Shown piece after piece: positions 16,576 through 24,888 of a stretch of DNA of 64,000 nt (its first letter is position 1; every line of letters starts with the position of its first letter). Both the position numbers and the translations under genes were made by a program. The DNA comes from Paenibacillus_AA sp045062745 (GTDB taxonomy: Bacteria; Bacillota; Bacilli; Paenibacillales; NBRC-103111). The notes under the pieces were generated by a model. The model made no database searches. It worked only from the letters and a program-made list of their open reading frames with translations, and was not told where the DNA came from. The stretch covers positions 124,001 to 188,000 of the forward strand of contig NZ_JBJGED010000004.1 of the NCBI RefSeq assembly GCF_045062745.1. Direction: 5' to 3'.

Positions 16576-17847
16576 ATGCAAACGGATGTGAAGGCCCCGA
16601 AAAAACTATTTTACGGCTGGCTCGTCGTGCTTCTCGCCTTCTTCACCCTCCTCACCTCAGCGGGGATTCGCTCCATGCCGAGCTTGTTCATGCTCTCCTT
16701 CGAGGAGGAGTTCGGCTGGTCGCGAAGCGGCATCTCGGGCGTCGTCTCCGTCGGCATTTTCCTGTACGGACTGGTCGGCCCTTTCTCGGCGGCGGTGCTG
16801 CAGCGATTCGGCATTCGCAAGGTGATGGTGCTGTCGCTCGCCGTATTGGCGGGCAGCCTGTCGATCACTCCGTTCATGCAGCACTTGTGGCAGTTCCAGC
16901 TGCTGTGGGGACTCGTTGCTGGGCTCGGCACCGGTATGATGGCGAATGTGCTCGGGGTGACGGTCAGCAACAATTGGTTCGTGAAACGCCGCGGCTTGGT
17001 CGTCGGGATGCTGACTGCCAGTGCGGCCGCCGGCCAGCTGTTGTTCTTGCCGCTGCTCGCCAAGGTGACCGTGGAGGCCGGATGGAGAACGGCGGTATGG
17101 ATCGCGATCGCTGTCATAGTCTTAGTTCTTCTCGTCGTGGCGATCTGGATGCGGGATCACCCGTACGATGTGGGGGCCGCTCCTTATGGGACGGAGGAGC
17201 TAGTCCAGCCCAAGCCGTTCACGGGCAATTTGATCCTCTCCCCTTTGCGTGCCCTGCAGTCGGCTCTCCGCAATAAGACCTTTTGGCTGCTCGCCGGGAC
17301 GTTCTTCTTCTGCGGCTTCTCCACCAACGGGCTGATCGGGACGCATCTCATTCCCGCCTGCGGCGACTTCGGCATTCCCGAGGTGACGGCCGCCGGGCTG
17401 CTCGCCCTCATGGGCATCTTCGATCTCGTGGGCACGACGATGTCGGGCTGGCTGTCCGATCGGTTCGACAGCCGTTGGCTGCTGTTCTGGTATTACGGCC
17501 TTCGCGGCCTTTCGCTGCTGTTTCTGCCCTATGCGCTCGATTCCAGCCCGGCGTCGCTGATGATATTCACCGTCTTTTACGGCCTCGACTGGATCGCGAC
17601 CGTGCCTCCGACCGTCCGGCTCGCCACCCAGGAATTCGGCCGGGAGAAGGCCGGCATGATCTTCGGGTGGGTCGTGGTCGCCCACCAGATCGGCGCTTCG
17701 ACGGCCGCCTACGGCGCCGGCGTCTTGAGAGAGTGGCTAGGCAGCTACACGGTGCCTTTCCTGGCGGCGGGTATCGTATGCATGCTCGCTGCGGCAATGG
17801 CCGTGCGGATCTCGAAGCTGCGGGCGGCGGCCGTGAGCCAAGGCTGA
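16576..17847 (+). CDS. MFS transporter with 12 helices
   Basis: A 423-residue major facilitator with the N-terminal half opening FYGWLVVLLAFF and the usual loop motifs (GLVGPFSAAVLQRFGIRKVM; SGWLSDRFDSRW between helices 8 and 9). It resembles the monocarboxylate/OFA-like branch, with YbfB-type proteins as relatives. An ATG at 16543 falls inside the operator, so the ATG at 16576 is taken as the start. It probably exports or imports a small acid or drug under control of the MarR gene upstream. Substrate unknown. Confidence 0.88.
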   Translation: MQTDVKAPKKLFYGWLVVLLAFFTLLTSAGIRSMPSLFMLSFEEEFGWSRSGISGVVSVGIFLYGLVGPFSAAVLQRFGIRKVMVLSLAVLAGSLSITPFMQHLWQFQLLWGLVAGLGTGMMANVLGVTVSNNWFVKRRGLVVGMLTASAAAGQLLFLPLLAKVTVEAGWRTAVWIAIAVIVLVLLVVAIWMRDHPYDVGAAPYGTEELVQPKPFTGNLILSPLRALQSALRNKTFWLLAGTFFFCGFSTNGLIGTHLIPACGDFGIPEVTAAGLLALMGIFDLVGTTMSGWLSDRFDSRWLLFWYYGLRGLSLLFLPYALDSSPASLMIFTVFYGLDWIATVPPTVRLATQEFGREKAGMIFGWVVVAHQIGASTAAYGAGVLREWLGSYTVPFLAAGIVCMLAAAMAVRISKLRAAAVSQG

Positions 17848-17944
17848 CATCGTGATTCGGTGCGGTCCGTTTGCATGCATGCATGAATGATGGCCATTTA
17901 TGGAAATCTACTGCTAGCAGGAATGCCGCTAGGAGGGTTTACCA

Positions 17945-19378
17945 TTGAAATGGGCAAGACGCATGGCTGCCGCTATTCTCGCCTTGACGATCTGTATCTC
18001 CACGACTGCCTCGGCAGCCGGGACGAAGGGCAAGCTCGTTATGGGCACATCTCCGGATTACCCGCCGTATGAAAGCATCGATGCGACCGGCAGCGGGCAA
18101 GTCGTCGGACTCGATCTCGACATCGCCCGGGCGATCGCGGGGAAGCTTGGCTACGACCTGGAAGTGTCCGGCATGGACTTCAACGGCCTAATCGCCGCGC
18201 TGCAGTCAAAGCGCGTGGACTTCGTCATGTCGGCGATGTCGGTCACGGAAGAGCGCAAGGCGAGCGTCGACTTCTCGAGCTCTTACTACGTCGCCCGGAA
18301 TACGATCGTCTCGCCGCAGGGCAAGCCGTACAGTTCGCTCGATGAACTGGCGGGCAAGCGTGTCGGGGCGCAGCTCGGGTCCGTGCAGGATGAGGTCGTA
18401 GCCGGAATCGCCGCCTCGGAGAAGGTGCGGCTGAACAAAATCTCCGACCTCATCCAGGAGCTCAAGGCCGGCCGGCTCGATGCCGCCGTCATCGAGGATG
18501 CGGTGGCGATCGAGTTGACCGGGCCGAACCCGGACTTGAGCTTTACGATGCTCGAGCCGTCCCCAGGGGATCAGGGCTACGCAATTGCGTTCCCGAAGGG
18601 ATCTCCGCTTCGGGAAGCGTTCGACACGCAGCTGCAGGCGATGAAGGCGAATGGCGAGCTGCAGGCGATCATCGACAAGTGGTTCGGGGCGATGCAGACG
18701 CCGGTGAAGAGCCGCGGCGGGTTCCTGGACTTCCGCGTCCTGGACGGGTACGTCGGTTATCTCTTGCGAGGCGTAGGGGTGACCCTGCTGTTCAGCCTTG
18801 TCTCGGCGCTCGGGGGCTTGATCTGGGGCACTGTGCTGTCGCTGTTCAAGATCTCCACGATCCGCCCGCTGCAATGGTTCTCGACGGTGTACACGTCGGT
18901 CTTCCGGGGTACGCCGCTGCTCCTGCAGCTGTCGATTCTGTACTTCGCCACCCCGCAGCTGATCGGCTACGACATTTCGCCGCTGATGGCGGCGGGGCTC
19001 GCGTTCGGCCTGAACTCGGCCGCCTACTTGTCGGAGACGATCCGCGGCGGGCTGCTCGCGGTGGACAAGGGGCAGCGGGAGGCGGCGATGGCGCTCGGGC
19101 TGCCGTATGGAACGACGCTGGCTCACATCTTGTTCCCCCAGGCGATCAAGAACATCTTGCCCGCGATTGTGAACGAGCTCGTCGCGCTCGTGAAGGAATC
19201 GTCGCTCGTCTCGGTGATCGGCGTGGCCGATCTGATGCGGCGGGCGGGCGTCGTGCAGGCGCAGACGTTCCGAGCGTTCGAGCCGCTGCTGTTCGTAGGC
19301 GCGGTGTATTACGTACTCGTGCTGGTGCTCACCTCTTGCGCCCGGCTGCTCGAGAGGAGGCTGCGTGTCAGTGATTGA
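17945..19378 (+). CDS. Fused polar amino-acid ABC binding protein and permease
   Basis: A 477-residue fusion. Residues 1-25 are a signal peptide. Residues about 30-250 are a family 3 solute-binding domain (GTSPDYPPYESID, then SALSV-type segments). Residues about 265-475 are a HisM/GlnP-type permease domain with the EAA loop REAAMALGLPYGTTLAHILFPQAIKN. Such fusions work as glutamine/glutamate/arginine importers in Firmicutes. AGGAGGG lies seven bases before a TTG at 17945, which is therefore the start. The ATPase gene overlaps the 3' end by 14 bases. Confidence 0.92.
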   Translation: MKWARRMAAAILALTICISTTASAAGTKGKLVMGTSPDYPPYESIDATGSGQVVGLDLDIARAIAGKLGYDLEVSGMDFNGLIAALQSKRVDFVMSAMSVTEERKASVDFSSSYYVARNTIVSPQGKPYSSLDELAGKRVGAQLGSVQDEVVAGIAASEKVRLNKISDLIQELKAGRLDAAVIEDAVAIELTGPNPDLSFTMLEPSPGDQGYAIAFPKGSPLREAFDTQLQAMKANGELQAIIDKWFGAMQTPVKSRGGFLDFRVLDGYVGYLLRGVGVTLLFSLVSALGGLIWGTVLSLFKISTIRPLQWFSTVYTSVFRGTPLLLQLSILYFATPQLIGYDISPLMAAGLAFGLNSAAYLSETIRGGLLAVDKGQREAAMALGLPYGTTLAHILFPQAIKNILPAIVNELVALVKESSLVSVIGVADLMRRAGVVQAQTFRAFEPLLFVGAVYYVLVLVLTSCARLLERRLRVSD

Positions 19379-20093
19379 AGTCCAGAGCTTAACGAAAACG
19401 TACGGCAAACACGAGGTGCTCCGCGGCATCACCACGACGGTAGAGCGAGGCGAGGTTGTGGCGGTGATCGGCCCGTCCGGTTCCGGCAAGTCCACGTTCC
19501 TGCGCTGTCTGAACTTGCTCGAGACGCCGACATCCGGCCATATTACGGTGGACGGGACGGTAATTACCGACCGGGGCGTGAACCTGCCTCAAGTCCGGCA
19601 GCGGATCGGCATGGTGTTCCAGCATTTTCACCTGTTCCCGCATATGAGGGTATTGGACAACATTACTTTTGCCCCGATGCGCGTGAAGGGGCTCTCCCGA
19701 GAGGAGGCGACCCACCGGGCGATGGAGCTGCTGGACCGTGTCGGGCTGAAGGACAAGGCCGACGCGTACCCGTCCCGGCTGTCCGGCGGACAGAAGCAGC
19801 GGATCGCCATCGCACGGAGCCTGGCGATGCAGCCGGAGATCATGCTGTTCGACGAGCCGACGTCGGCGCTCGATCCGGAGATGGTGAAGGAGGTACTCGC
19901 CGTCATCCGCGACCTGACCACCTCCGGGATGACGATGCTCATCGTCACGCACGAGATGAAGTTCGCCCGAGAGGCGGCGAGCGTCATTTATTTCCTGGAC
20001 GAAGGCAGGCTTATGGAGAGGGCGGCGCCCGATCAGTTTTTCGCGAAACCGCAAAGCGAGCGGGCGGCGCGCTTCTTGGAGCGGGTGCTGTAG
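19365..20093 (+). CDS. Polar amino-acid ABC transporter ATPase, GlnQ family
   Basis: A 242-residue ATPase with Walker A GPSGSGKST, signature LSGGQKQRIAIARS and Walker B IMLFDEPTSALDPEM, all typical of GlnQ/HisP. It begins with GTG after GAGAGGAGG and overlaps the fused transporter gene by 14 bases, so the two are one transport system. No regulator or promoter specific to it was found. Confidence 0.95.
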   Translation: MSVIEVQSLTKTYGKHEVLRGITTTVERGEVVAVIGPSGSGKSTFLRCLNLLETPTSGHITVDGTVITDRGVNLPQVRQRIGMVFQHFHLFPHMRVLDNITFAPMRVKGLSREEATHRAMELLDRVGLKDKADAYPSRLSGGQKQRIAIARSLAMQPEIMLFDEPTSALDPEMVKEVLAVIRDLTTSGMTMLIVTHEMKFAREAASVIYFLDEGRLMERAAPDQFFAKPQSERAARFLERVL

Positions 20094-20168
20094 CTTCAGC
20101 TGACGGGGGCGACTTTTCGCTTTGCGTAAAAGAGAGATGGAATATTTAGCAAGAGGAGGCAACGGTTT

Positions 20169-21458
20169 ATGTGGAGGCAACTTCGAACGAAAGGCTGGAT
20201 CATCGGCGTGGTTATCGCCCTGGTCTTCTCCATCGCGGGGCCTGGTAGGGGAAGGGCGGCTACGGGCGACAACAAAACGCCCCTGCCGCAGGCGGCCTTC
20301 GTCAAGGGCGGGGACTTATGGGTTCAGACCGGCGAGTCCGCCAAACCGATGACGAAAGGCCAATCCGTCCACAATCCGAAATGGTCGTTCGACAACCAGT
20401 GGATTGCCTATTCCGCGGGCGAGAACGAGCAAGAGCTATGGGTGCTGCATGTGTCGAAGGGCGAGAGTCATCTCGTCTCGCCGAAGGGCGGGAGCTGGAG
20501 GAGCTTCCAGTGGGCGCCTGACCGCAATCGGCTCGCCTTCCGGAACGAGCAGCAGCTGTTCACGGCGGACCCGGACCAGCCGGATAAGCATGTAGAGGCG
20601 GCTCGCGAGATCGGCAACTACTCCTGGCTGCCGGATGGCAGCGGAATGCTCGTGTCCTCGGCATCCAAGTTGCTGCCGGACAGCGGCTGGACGCCGGTGC
20701 GCATCCTGAAGCTGCCGCTCTCGGCTATCGGCGAGCCCGGGCCGGAGGAGCTGCTGTACACGCTGCCCAAGCCGTCCGATGCGTTCCTCGCCGTCGGCAC
20801 GAGCATCTTCCGCTGGTCGGCGGATGGGCGCTGGATCGCGTTCCTCGCGACCCCCACGGCTTCGCTGTCGGCCGACAGCAACGCCCTGTGCGTCCTGTCC
20901 TCCGACGGGAAGACGTTCCGGAAGATCGATGACATGGTGCGTAACGAGCAATGGTTCGCCTGGGCGGGTGAAGGGGAGAAGCTGGCTTATATCGGAGGCG
21001 TCGGCCGGGAAGCCTCGTCGAACAAGCGGCTCAAGGTGGTCGAGCTTCCGAATGGGACGCCGATCCACTATACCCCGACAGGTTATGTGGATCAAGGCTT
21101 CGCGTGGGATGGGCCGAATCATATTATCGTGAGCCGGGCACGCGAGATGAAGCCGACTAACTATGGGCCGGCGGTTCGTCCTTTCCCATCGCTCGTCGAC
21201 ATCGAGCTGACGAAAGGCCGGACGGACCCGGTTACCCACCCGTCGGACCGGCATGGGGACTATCAGCCGACCTTGGTGACGGTGGACCATCTGGCCTGGG
21301 TGCGCTCCAACCGGCAGACGGCCGAAGTCCGGCTGTCCGAGGTCGACGGCGACCATGATCGAGTGTGGATCCCGAGCCTGGACCTCGGCGCCAACTATTA
21401 TGAGCAGTGGAATTGGAGTACCGTGTTGGATTACGCCCACCCTGCTCGCGAACAATGA
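20169..21458 (+). CDS. Exported beta-propeller protein, TolB/PD40-like
   Basis: A 429-residue protein with an N-terminal signal peptide (hydrophobic about residues 11-25, then GRGRA). The rest contains repeated WD40-like propeller blades, seen as NPKWSFDNQWIAYSAG, SFQWAPDRNRLAF, IFRWSADGRWIAF and AFAWAGEGEKLAYIG-like segments. This is the PD40/TolB pattern. In Gram-positives such proteins are surface or secreted proteins of unclear role. It stands alone, ended by a strong terminator that overlaps its stop codon. Confidence 0.8.
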   Translation: MWRQLRTKGWIIGVVIALVFSIAGPGRGRAATGDNKTPLPQAAFVKGGDLWVQTGESAKPMTKGQSVHNPKWSFDNQWIAYSAGENEQELWVLHVSKGESHLVSPKGGSWRSFQWAPDRNRLAFRNEQQLFTADPDQPDKHVEAAREIGNYSWLPDGSGMLVSSASKLLPDSGWTPVRILKLPLSAIGEPGPEELLYTLPKPSDAFLAVGTSIFRWSADGRWIAFLATPTASLSADSNALCVLSSDGKTFRKIDDMVRNEQWFAWAGEGEKLAYIGGVGREASSNKRLKVVELPNGTPIHYTPTGYVDQGFAWDGPNHIIVSRAREMKPTNYGPAVRPFPSLVDIELTKGRTDPVTHPSDRHGDYQPTLVTVDHLAWVRSNRQTAEVRLSEVDGDHDRVWIPSLDLGANYYEQWNWSTVLDYAHPAREQ

Positions 21459-21486
21459 CCCGGCCTTTGGCCGGGTTTGCTTTTGG
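21458..21486 (+). terminator. Intrinsic terminator overlapping the propeller gene stop
   Basis: Stem ACCCGGCC / GGCCGGGT with a three-base loop, then TTGCTTTT. The first stem base is the last base of the TGA stop. Confidence 0.85.
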
Positions 21487-21505
21487 GTGGGGAGTAGGGT
21501 TGGGT

Positions 21506-21594
21506 GGGATTAAGCCGAAAAAATCGTGTTACTGAACGGGATTCGGTACGATGGATGGGATTAAGCCGAAAAATCGTGTTACTGAACGGGATTA
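21506..21594. repeat. Two tandem copies of a 51-bp repeat (type 1)
   Basis: Copies begin at 21506 and 21557 with GGGATTAAGCCGAAAAA and continue through ATCGTGTTACTGAACGGGATT; they differ by one A. The period is 51 bases, the same as in the unrelated array that follows. No coding frame or RNA family recognised. Confidence 0.75.
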
Positions 21595-21606
21595 CGAACG
21601 GCGAGG

Positions 21607-21940
21607 CTGTAAAGTAAAAAAGTTACTCAAGAGCGTGGAAACCCTCGGACGGCGACAGCTGTAAAGTAAAAAAGTTACTCTCGAGAGAGGAAACCGGCGG
21701 ACGGCAGGACTGTAAAGTAAAAAGTTACTCTAGAGCGCGGAAACCGGTGGACGGCGAGACTGTAAAGTAAAAAAGTTACTCTAGAGCGCGGAAATCGGCG
21801 GACGGCGAGGCTGCAAAGTAAGAAAGTTACTCTAGAGCGTGGAAACCGGCGACGGTGAGCTGTAAAGTAAAAAAGTTACTCTCGAGAGAGGAAACCGGCG
21901 GACGGCAGGGCTATAAAGTAAAAAAGTTACTCTAGAGCGC
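21607..21940. repeat. Tandem array of about seven 49-52-bp repeats (type 2)
   Basis: Units start near 21607, 21659, 21710, 21760, 21811, 21860 and 21911 (the last partial). The core is CTGTAAAGTAAAAAAGTTAC followed by TCTAGAGCGCGGAAACCGGCGGACGG-like sequence, with point changes and single-base indels. Inside the core AGTAA and TTACT can pair around AAAAAG. The whole unit is conserved, not only the core, so it is not a CRISPR array. Together with the type 1 repeats it fills the gap between the propeller gene and the HEAT protein gene. A related array lies in inverse orientation at 59.4 kb. Confidence 0.85.
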
Positions 21941-22027
21941 GCACCCGCTCTCGCACGCGCCCCTCCCAAGATCGCCAACTTATGGTAAACTGAGCACATC
22001 CGACCATACACGAAAAGGGGAAAAGTA

Positions 22028-22672
22028 ATGAGCTTAAGCAACCGGTTGTCAACGCAGATCGGGGATAAAACGCAGCAGGGGAACGTAGCCGTCGCGGAAC
22101 GGATCATGGCCGAGTCCTCCGGATCCGGGCTCGAGGAAGTGGCGGCGGCGCTAGAGTCCGCCGCCGGACAAGACGCGGCGCTCCTGGGCGACTGCTGCGA
22201 GGTGCTGACGAAGGTGGCCGAGCGGCAGCCTGAGCGGGTGGCGCCTTATGCGCCTCGGCTCCTCCCGCTGCTCGGGCACAAGGCGACACGCGTGCGCTGG
22301 GAGGCGATGCACGCGCTCGCCCTCACGGCGGAGCGGGTGCCGGACCTGATGGCCGGCGCGCTCCCGACCCTCGCGGAGCTCATCCGCCGCGACGCGAGCA
22401 CGATCGTCCGCGACTACGCCGTCGACGCGGTCGGCAACATGGCGCGGGCCGGCGAAGCCACCGCCCGGCAAGCGTACCCCGTGCTGCGGGAAGCGCTTCG
22501 CGCCGCAGACGGCAAACATGCGGGCCGTGCCCTGTCCGGGCTGTGCCACGCGGTGCAAGCGGCGCCCGACCTCGCGCTGGAGGCGCTGCAGACGGCGCAC
22601 GAGTACGCCGACCATGCGAAGCCGGCCGTTCGCAAAGCCGCCAAGGCGCTGCTCAAAGCCGCACAGCGGTAA
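22028..22672 (+). CDS. HEAT-repeat protein
   Basis: A 214-residue, Ala/Leu-rich, all-helical protein built of HEAT-like repeats (for example LLGHKATRVRWEAMHALALT, LIRRDASTIVRDYAVDAVGNM and DHAKPAVRKAAKALLKA). Such solenoids bind other proteins; there is no catalytic motif or signal peptide. AAGGGGAAAAG precedes the ATG. It sits between two repeat arrays and just upstream of the ParM-like cassette. Whether it belongs to that cassette is unknown. Confidence 0.8.
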   Translation: MSLSNRLSTQIGDKTQQGNVAVAERIMAESSGSGLEEVAAALESAAGQDAALLGDCCEVLTKVAERQPERVAPYAPRLLPLLGHKATRVRWEAMHALALTAERVPDLMAGALPTLAELIRRDASTIVRDYAVDAVGNMARAGEATARQAYPVLREALRAADGKHAGRALSGLCHAVQAAPDLALEALQTAHEYADHAKPAVRKAAKALLKAAQR

Positions 22673-22710
22673 GCTCGTCTGCTTTCGCAGGTCACGGCCG
22701 GCCCTGCTAC

Positions 22711-23010
22711 AACACTCGCAGGCCCCGACCGGCCCTCGCTAGCTCTTGCTGGCACTCGCTGGCACTCGCTGGCACTCGCTGGCACTCGCTGGCACTCGCT
22801 GGCACTCGCTGGCACTCGCTGGCACTCGCTGGCCCTCGCTGGCACTCGCTGGCCCTCGCTGGCACTCGCTGGCCCTCGCTGGCACTCGCTGGCACTCGCT
22901 GGCACTCGCTGGCCCTCGCTGGCACTCGCTGGCACTCGCTGGCCCTCGCTGGCCCCAGCCGGCCCTCGCTGGCACTCGCTGGCTCGCGCTGGCGCTCACT
23001 AGCCCCCGTT
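22711..23010. repeat. Array of 10-bp direct repeats (GGCMCTCGCT), candidate centromere-like site
   Basis: From 22751 to 22950 there are 20 uninterrupted copies of GGCACTCGCT or GGCCCTCGCT. Three more perfect copies lie at 22731, 22961 and 22971. Degenerate copies in the same register extend to about 22711 and 23010. There is not a single insertion or deletion in the 10-base register. The unit contains no stop in any frame, which explains spurious open frames here. The array ends about 220 bases before an actin-like ParM gene. The parC centromeres of ParM systems are also arrays of 10-11-bp repeats upstream of parM. Confidence 0.92.
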
Positions 23011-23057
23011 GCATCCGTTGCCTCGACCGTCCCCATTGCCCGCGCCGCCCAAACCCG

Positions 23058-23100
23058 AAACCCCGAGAATCGTTGCTCCAATGCGGATCTGGGGGTTTTT
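23058..23100 (+). terminator. Possible terminator between decamer array and parM-like gene
   Basis: AAACCCC (23058-23064) can pair with GGGGTTT (23092-23098), followed by a T-run ending at 23100. The long loop makes it a weak candidate. Confidence 0.4.
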
Positions 23101-23177
23101 GACATGAGGAAAACCAACATATTTCGACCCCGGCTTGTCAGTGATTTGGTACCATCAGCGGGTTGTGCGACCCTACC

Positions 23178-23207
23178 TTGTATGTCACAGTAATACCTAG
23201 TTACATA
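23178..23207 (+). promoter_or_regulatory. Weak candidate promoter for the parM-like operon
   Basis: TTGTAT (23178-23183), 18 bases, TACATA (23202-23207), just before AAGGAGG and the ATG. The match to sigma-A is modest. Confidence 0.35.
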
Positions 23208-23230
23208 TTACAAACAAGGAGGATTGGCGC

Positions 23231-24427
23231 ATGCACTACCACTTTTTTGTAGGTAACGACAACGGGAACAGCGAGCACGACCTGATCATCGACGGACGCC
23301 TCATTCAACAACCTAATGTGAATTGTACAGTGGACGAGCTCCCCTGGGACGAGGAGCAGGCCCCGGACAGCTTCGTGAAGCAGCTGCAGGATCAGCTGGT
23401 CGTGACGATCGATTCCCCGGCGGCCCGCCCCGGGATGTACTATGTTGGCAAGTTCGCGCTGGAGAGCGGAGAAATTCTCGATAACCTCCAGATTGGGATC
23501 GACATGAAGAGCGACATGGATCTGCCGGTCGTCAATACGCTGGCGCAGATCGCGGCCGCCGCCGTTCAGAAGGCCGTGGACGAGGAGAAGCGCATTCCGG
23601 AGCACATCGAAGTCGATGTGGACATGGCCACGGCGCTGCCGGTTACGCAGCATAACGACGAGACGTCGGCCAAGTTCGAGCGCAGGTTCATGGCGGGCTC
23701 CCATCATGTCACGGTACACCTGGGACTTCAACGAGTGGGCGTGAAAATCGTTTTCGCGTATACGAAGGTGGTGCCCGAAGCCACGCCGGTCATTTTCGCG
23801 CTGCAAAAAGACGCGGACGGGAATTGGCGGGAAGGCGACATTTTCCGGGAGTTCGTAGAGCGGTATGAGATCGAAAAGAAGTTCAACGGCAGCTTTTTCC
23901 GGGACAAGCGTATTCTGCATATCGATATCGGGGACGGCTCGACGGAATATCCGATCACGGAGGGGAACAAGTTCCTGCGGCAGTTCGTGCACGGCAGCCA
24001 CCATGGAGCCGGGTACGCCATCGAGGAGGCGCTGGACGAGTTCAACCGGCTGATCCACTTGCCGAACAGCCCCCGGCAGTTCTTCAGCGATGTGATCAAA
24101 AATCCGAAGCACAAGTACCATGCCCGCGCCATCAAGACGCTGAAGAGGCCGATGGAGAGCCAGGTACGGCAAATCGTGCAAAACGTGAAGCGGCAGCTCA
24201 CCAAGGCCCGCAACGAGATCGACCTGCTGTGCGTTTATGGGGGAGGCAGCATCCTGATGCGCTCCATGCTGTACCCGCTCTTGGACGAGCTGTGCAAGGA
24301 GCGGGAGATGAAGCTGCTGTACATTCCGAAGGAGTTCGCCGTGCAGATGAACGCCTTGGGACTGGACGCCTTCGTGCGGGGCAAAATCTATGAAGCGCTG
24401 AAGACGAAAGCGGCGCAGCCCGCCTAA
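23231..24427 (+). CDS. Actin-like ATPase of the ParM/StbA family
   Basis: A 398-residue actin-fold protein. The phosphate-1 loop is FFVGNDNGNSEHD (residues 5-17). The phosphate-2 loop is HIDIGDGSTEYPITEG (230-245). The adenosine motif is CVYGGGSILM (334-343). Family members polymerise into filaments that push plasmid or phage DNA apart. There is no signal peptide or membrane helix. AAGGAGG lies eight bases before the ATG. The next gene starts three bases after the stop and looks like a ParR-type adaptor, and a long array of 10-bp repeats lies upstream. No plasmid or phage genes are seen nearby, so this seems a chromosomal copy; its cargo is unknown. Confidence 0.85.
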   Translation: MHYHFFVGNDNGNSEHDLIIDGRLIQQPNVNCTVDELPWDEEQAPDSFVKQLQDQLVVTIDSPAARPGMYYVGKFALESGEILDNLQIGIDMKSDMDLPVVNTLAQIAAAAVQKAVDEEKRIPEHIEVDVDMATALPVTQHNDETSAKFERRFMAGSHHVTVHLGLQRVGVKIVFAYTKVVPEATPVIFALQKDADGNWREGDIFREFVERYEIEKKFNGSFFRDKRILHIDIGDGSTEYPITEGNKFLRQFVHGSHHGAGYAIEEALDEFNRLIHLPNSPRQFFSDVIKNPKHKYHARAIKTLKRPMESQVRQIVQNVKRQLTKARNEIDLLCVYGGGSILMRSMLYPLLDELCKEREMKLLYIPKEFAVQMNALGLDAFVRGKIYEALKTKAAQPA

Positions 24428-24429
24428 GC

Positions 24430-24753
24430 ATGAAGAAAACGAAGCAGCCGGGCGAGAACATCAGCTTGAAGACGCGCAAGACGGAAGACCCCGCCATCAT
24501 GAACTGGATCAATGCGCAGTCGAACCTGATGGACTCCCTGCGGTTCTTGATTGAACAAGAGGTCGCGCGGCATGGCGTGCGCAATCTGCAGGCGGTCATC
24601 CCGTCCGCACGGAACGTCGACCTCCGCACGGCGGCCTATGCTGGACTGGCACAGTCCGAGCTGGCCGCCGGGATGGAGCCGGATGCGGCCGAACCGGGAG
24701 ATCTCCTCGAAGAGGACGAAATCGATGACGCCGATATCGAATCCTGGATCTGA
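24430..24753 (+). CDS. Small ParR-like protein, probable ribbon-helix-helix adaptor
   Basis: A 107-residue protein starting three bases after the actin-like gene. Residues 10-17 (NISLKTRK) could be the DNA-contacting beta strand, and residues 20-48 two helices (MNWINAQSNLMDSLRFLIEQ), the ribbon-helix-helix pattern of ParR. The C-terminus is strongly acidic (LLEEDEIDDADIESWI); in known ParR proteins a C-terminal tail binds the filament end. It would link the decamer array to ParM filaments. This role rests on position, size and pattern, as I recognise no database family with certainty. Confidence 0.6.
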   Translation: MKKTKQPGENISLKTRKTEDPAIMNWINAQSNLMDSLRFLIEQEVARHGVRNLQAVIPSARNVDLRTAAYAGLAQSELAAGMEPDAAEPGDLLEEDEIDDADIESWI

Positions 24754-24769
24754 TCCCATGAACAAACAA

Positions 24770-24814
24770 GCAAGGCCCGGTATTACCTGACCATCAGGCG
24801 GTACCGGGCCTTGC
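24770..24814 (+). terminator. Hairpin after the ParM/ParR-like operon
   Basis: Thirteen-base perfect outer stem GCAAGGCCCGGTA / TACCGGGCCTTGC, plus an inner CCTGA / TCAGG. There is no T-run after it, so it may terminate weakly or only stabilise the mRNA end. It also lies near the end of the convergent azoreductase gene. Confidence 0.65.
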
Positions 24815-24888
24815 TGCGTAAGGTTAAGAATGACTAAGCGCGACTTAACCATACTAAGTATTACTTGGGATTACTCAATAATATTGTC

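Noticed and set aside
18679..19374. 231-codon frame inside the fused amino-acid transporter gene
   Set aside because: It is a shifted frame of the permease part; the permease EAA loop and helices are read in the main frame.
21607..21940. CRISPR array
   Set aside because: The complete 51-base unit is conserved, with no unique spacers, and there are no cas genes.
22543..23193. Long open frames on both strands through the decamer array
   Set aside because: The 10-base unit has no stop codon in any frame, so frames stay open by default; the products are pure short-period repeats without ribosome binding sites.
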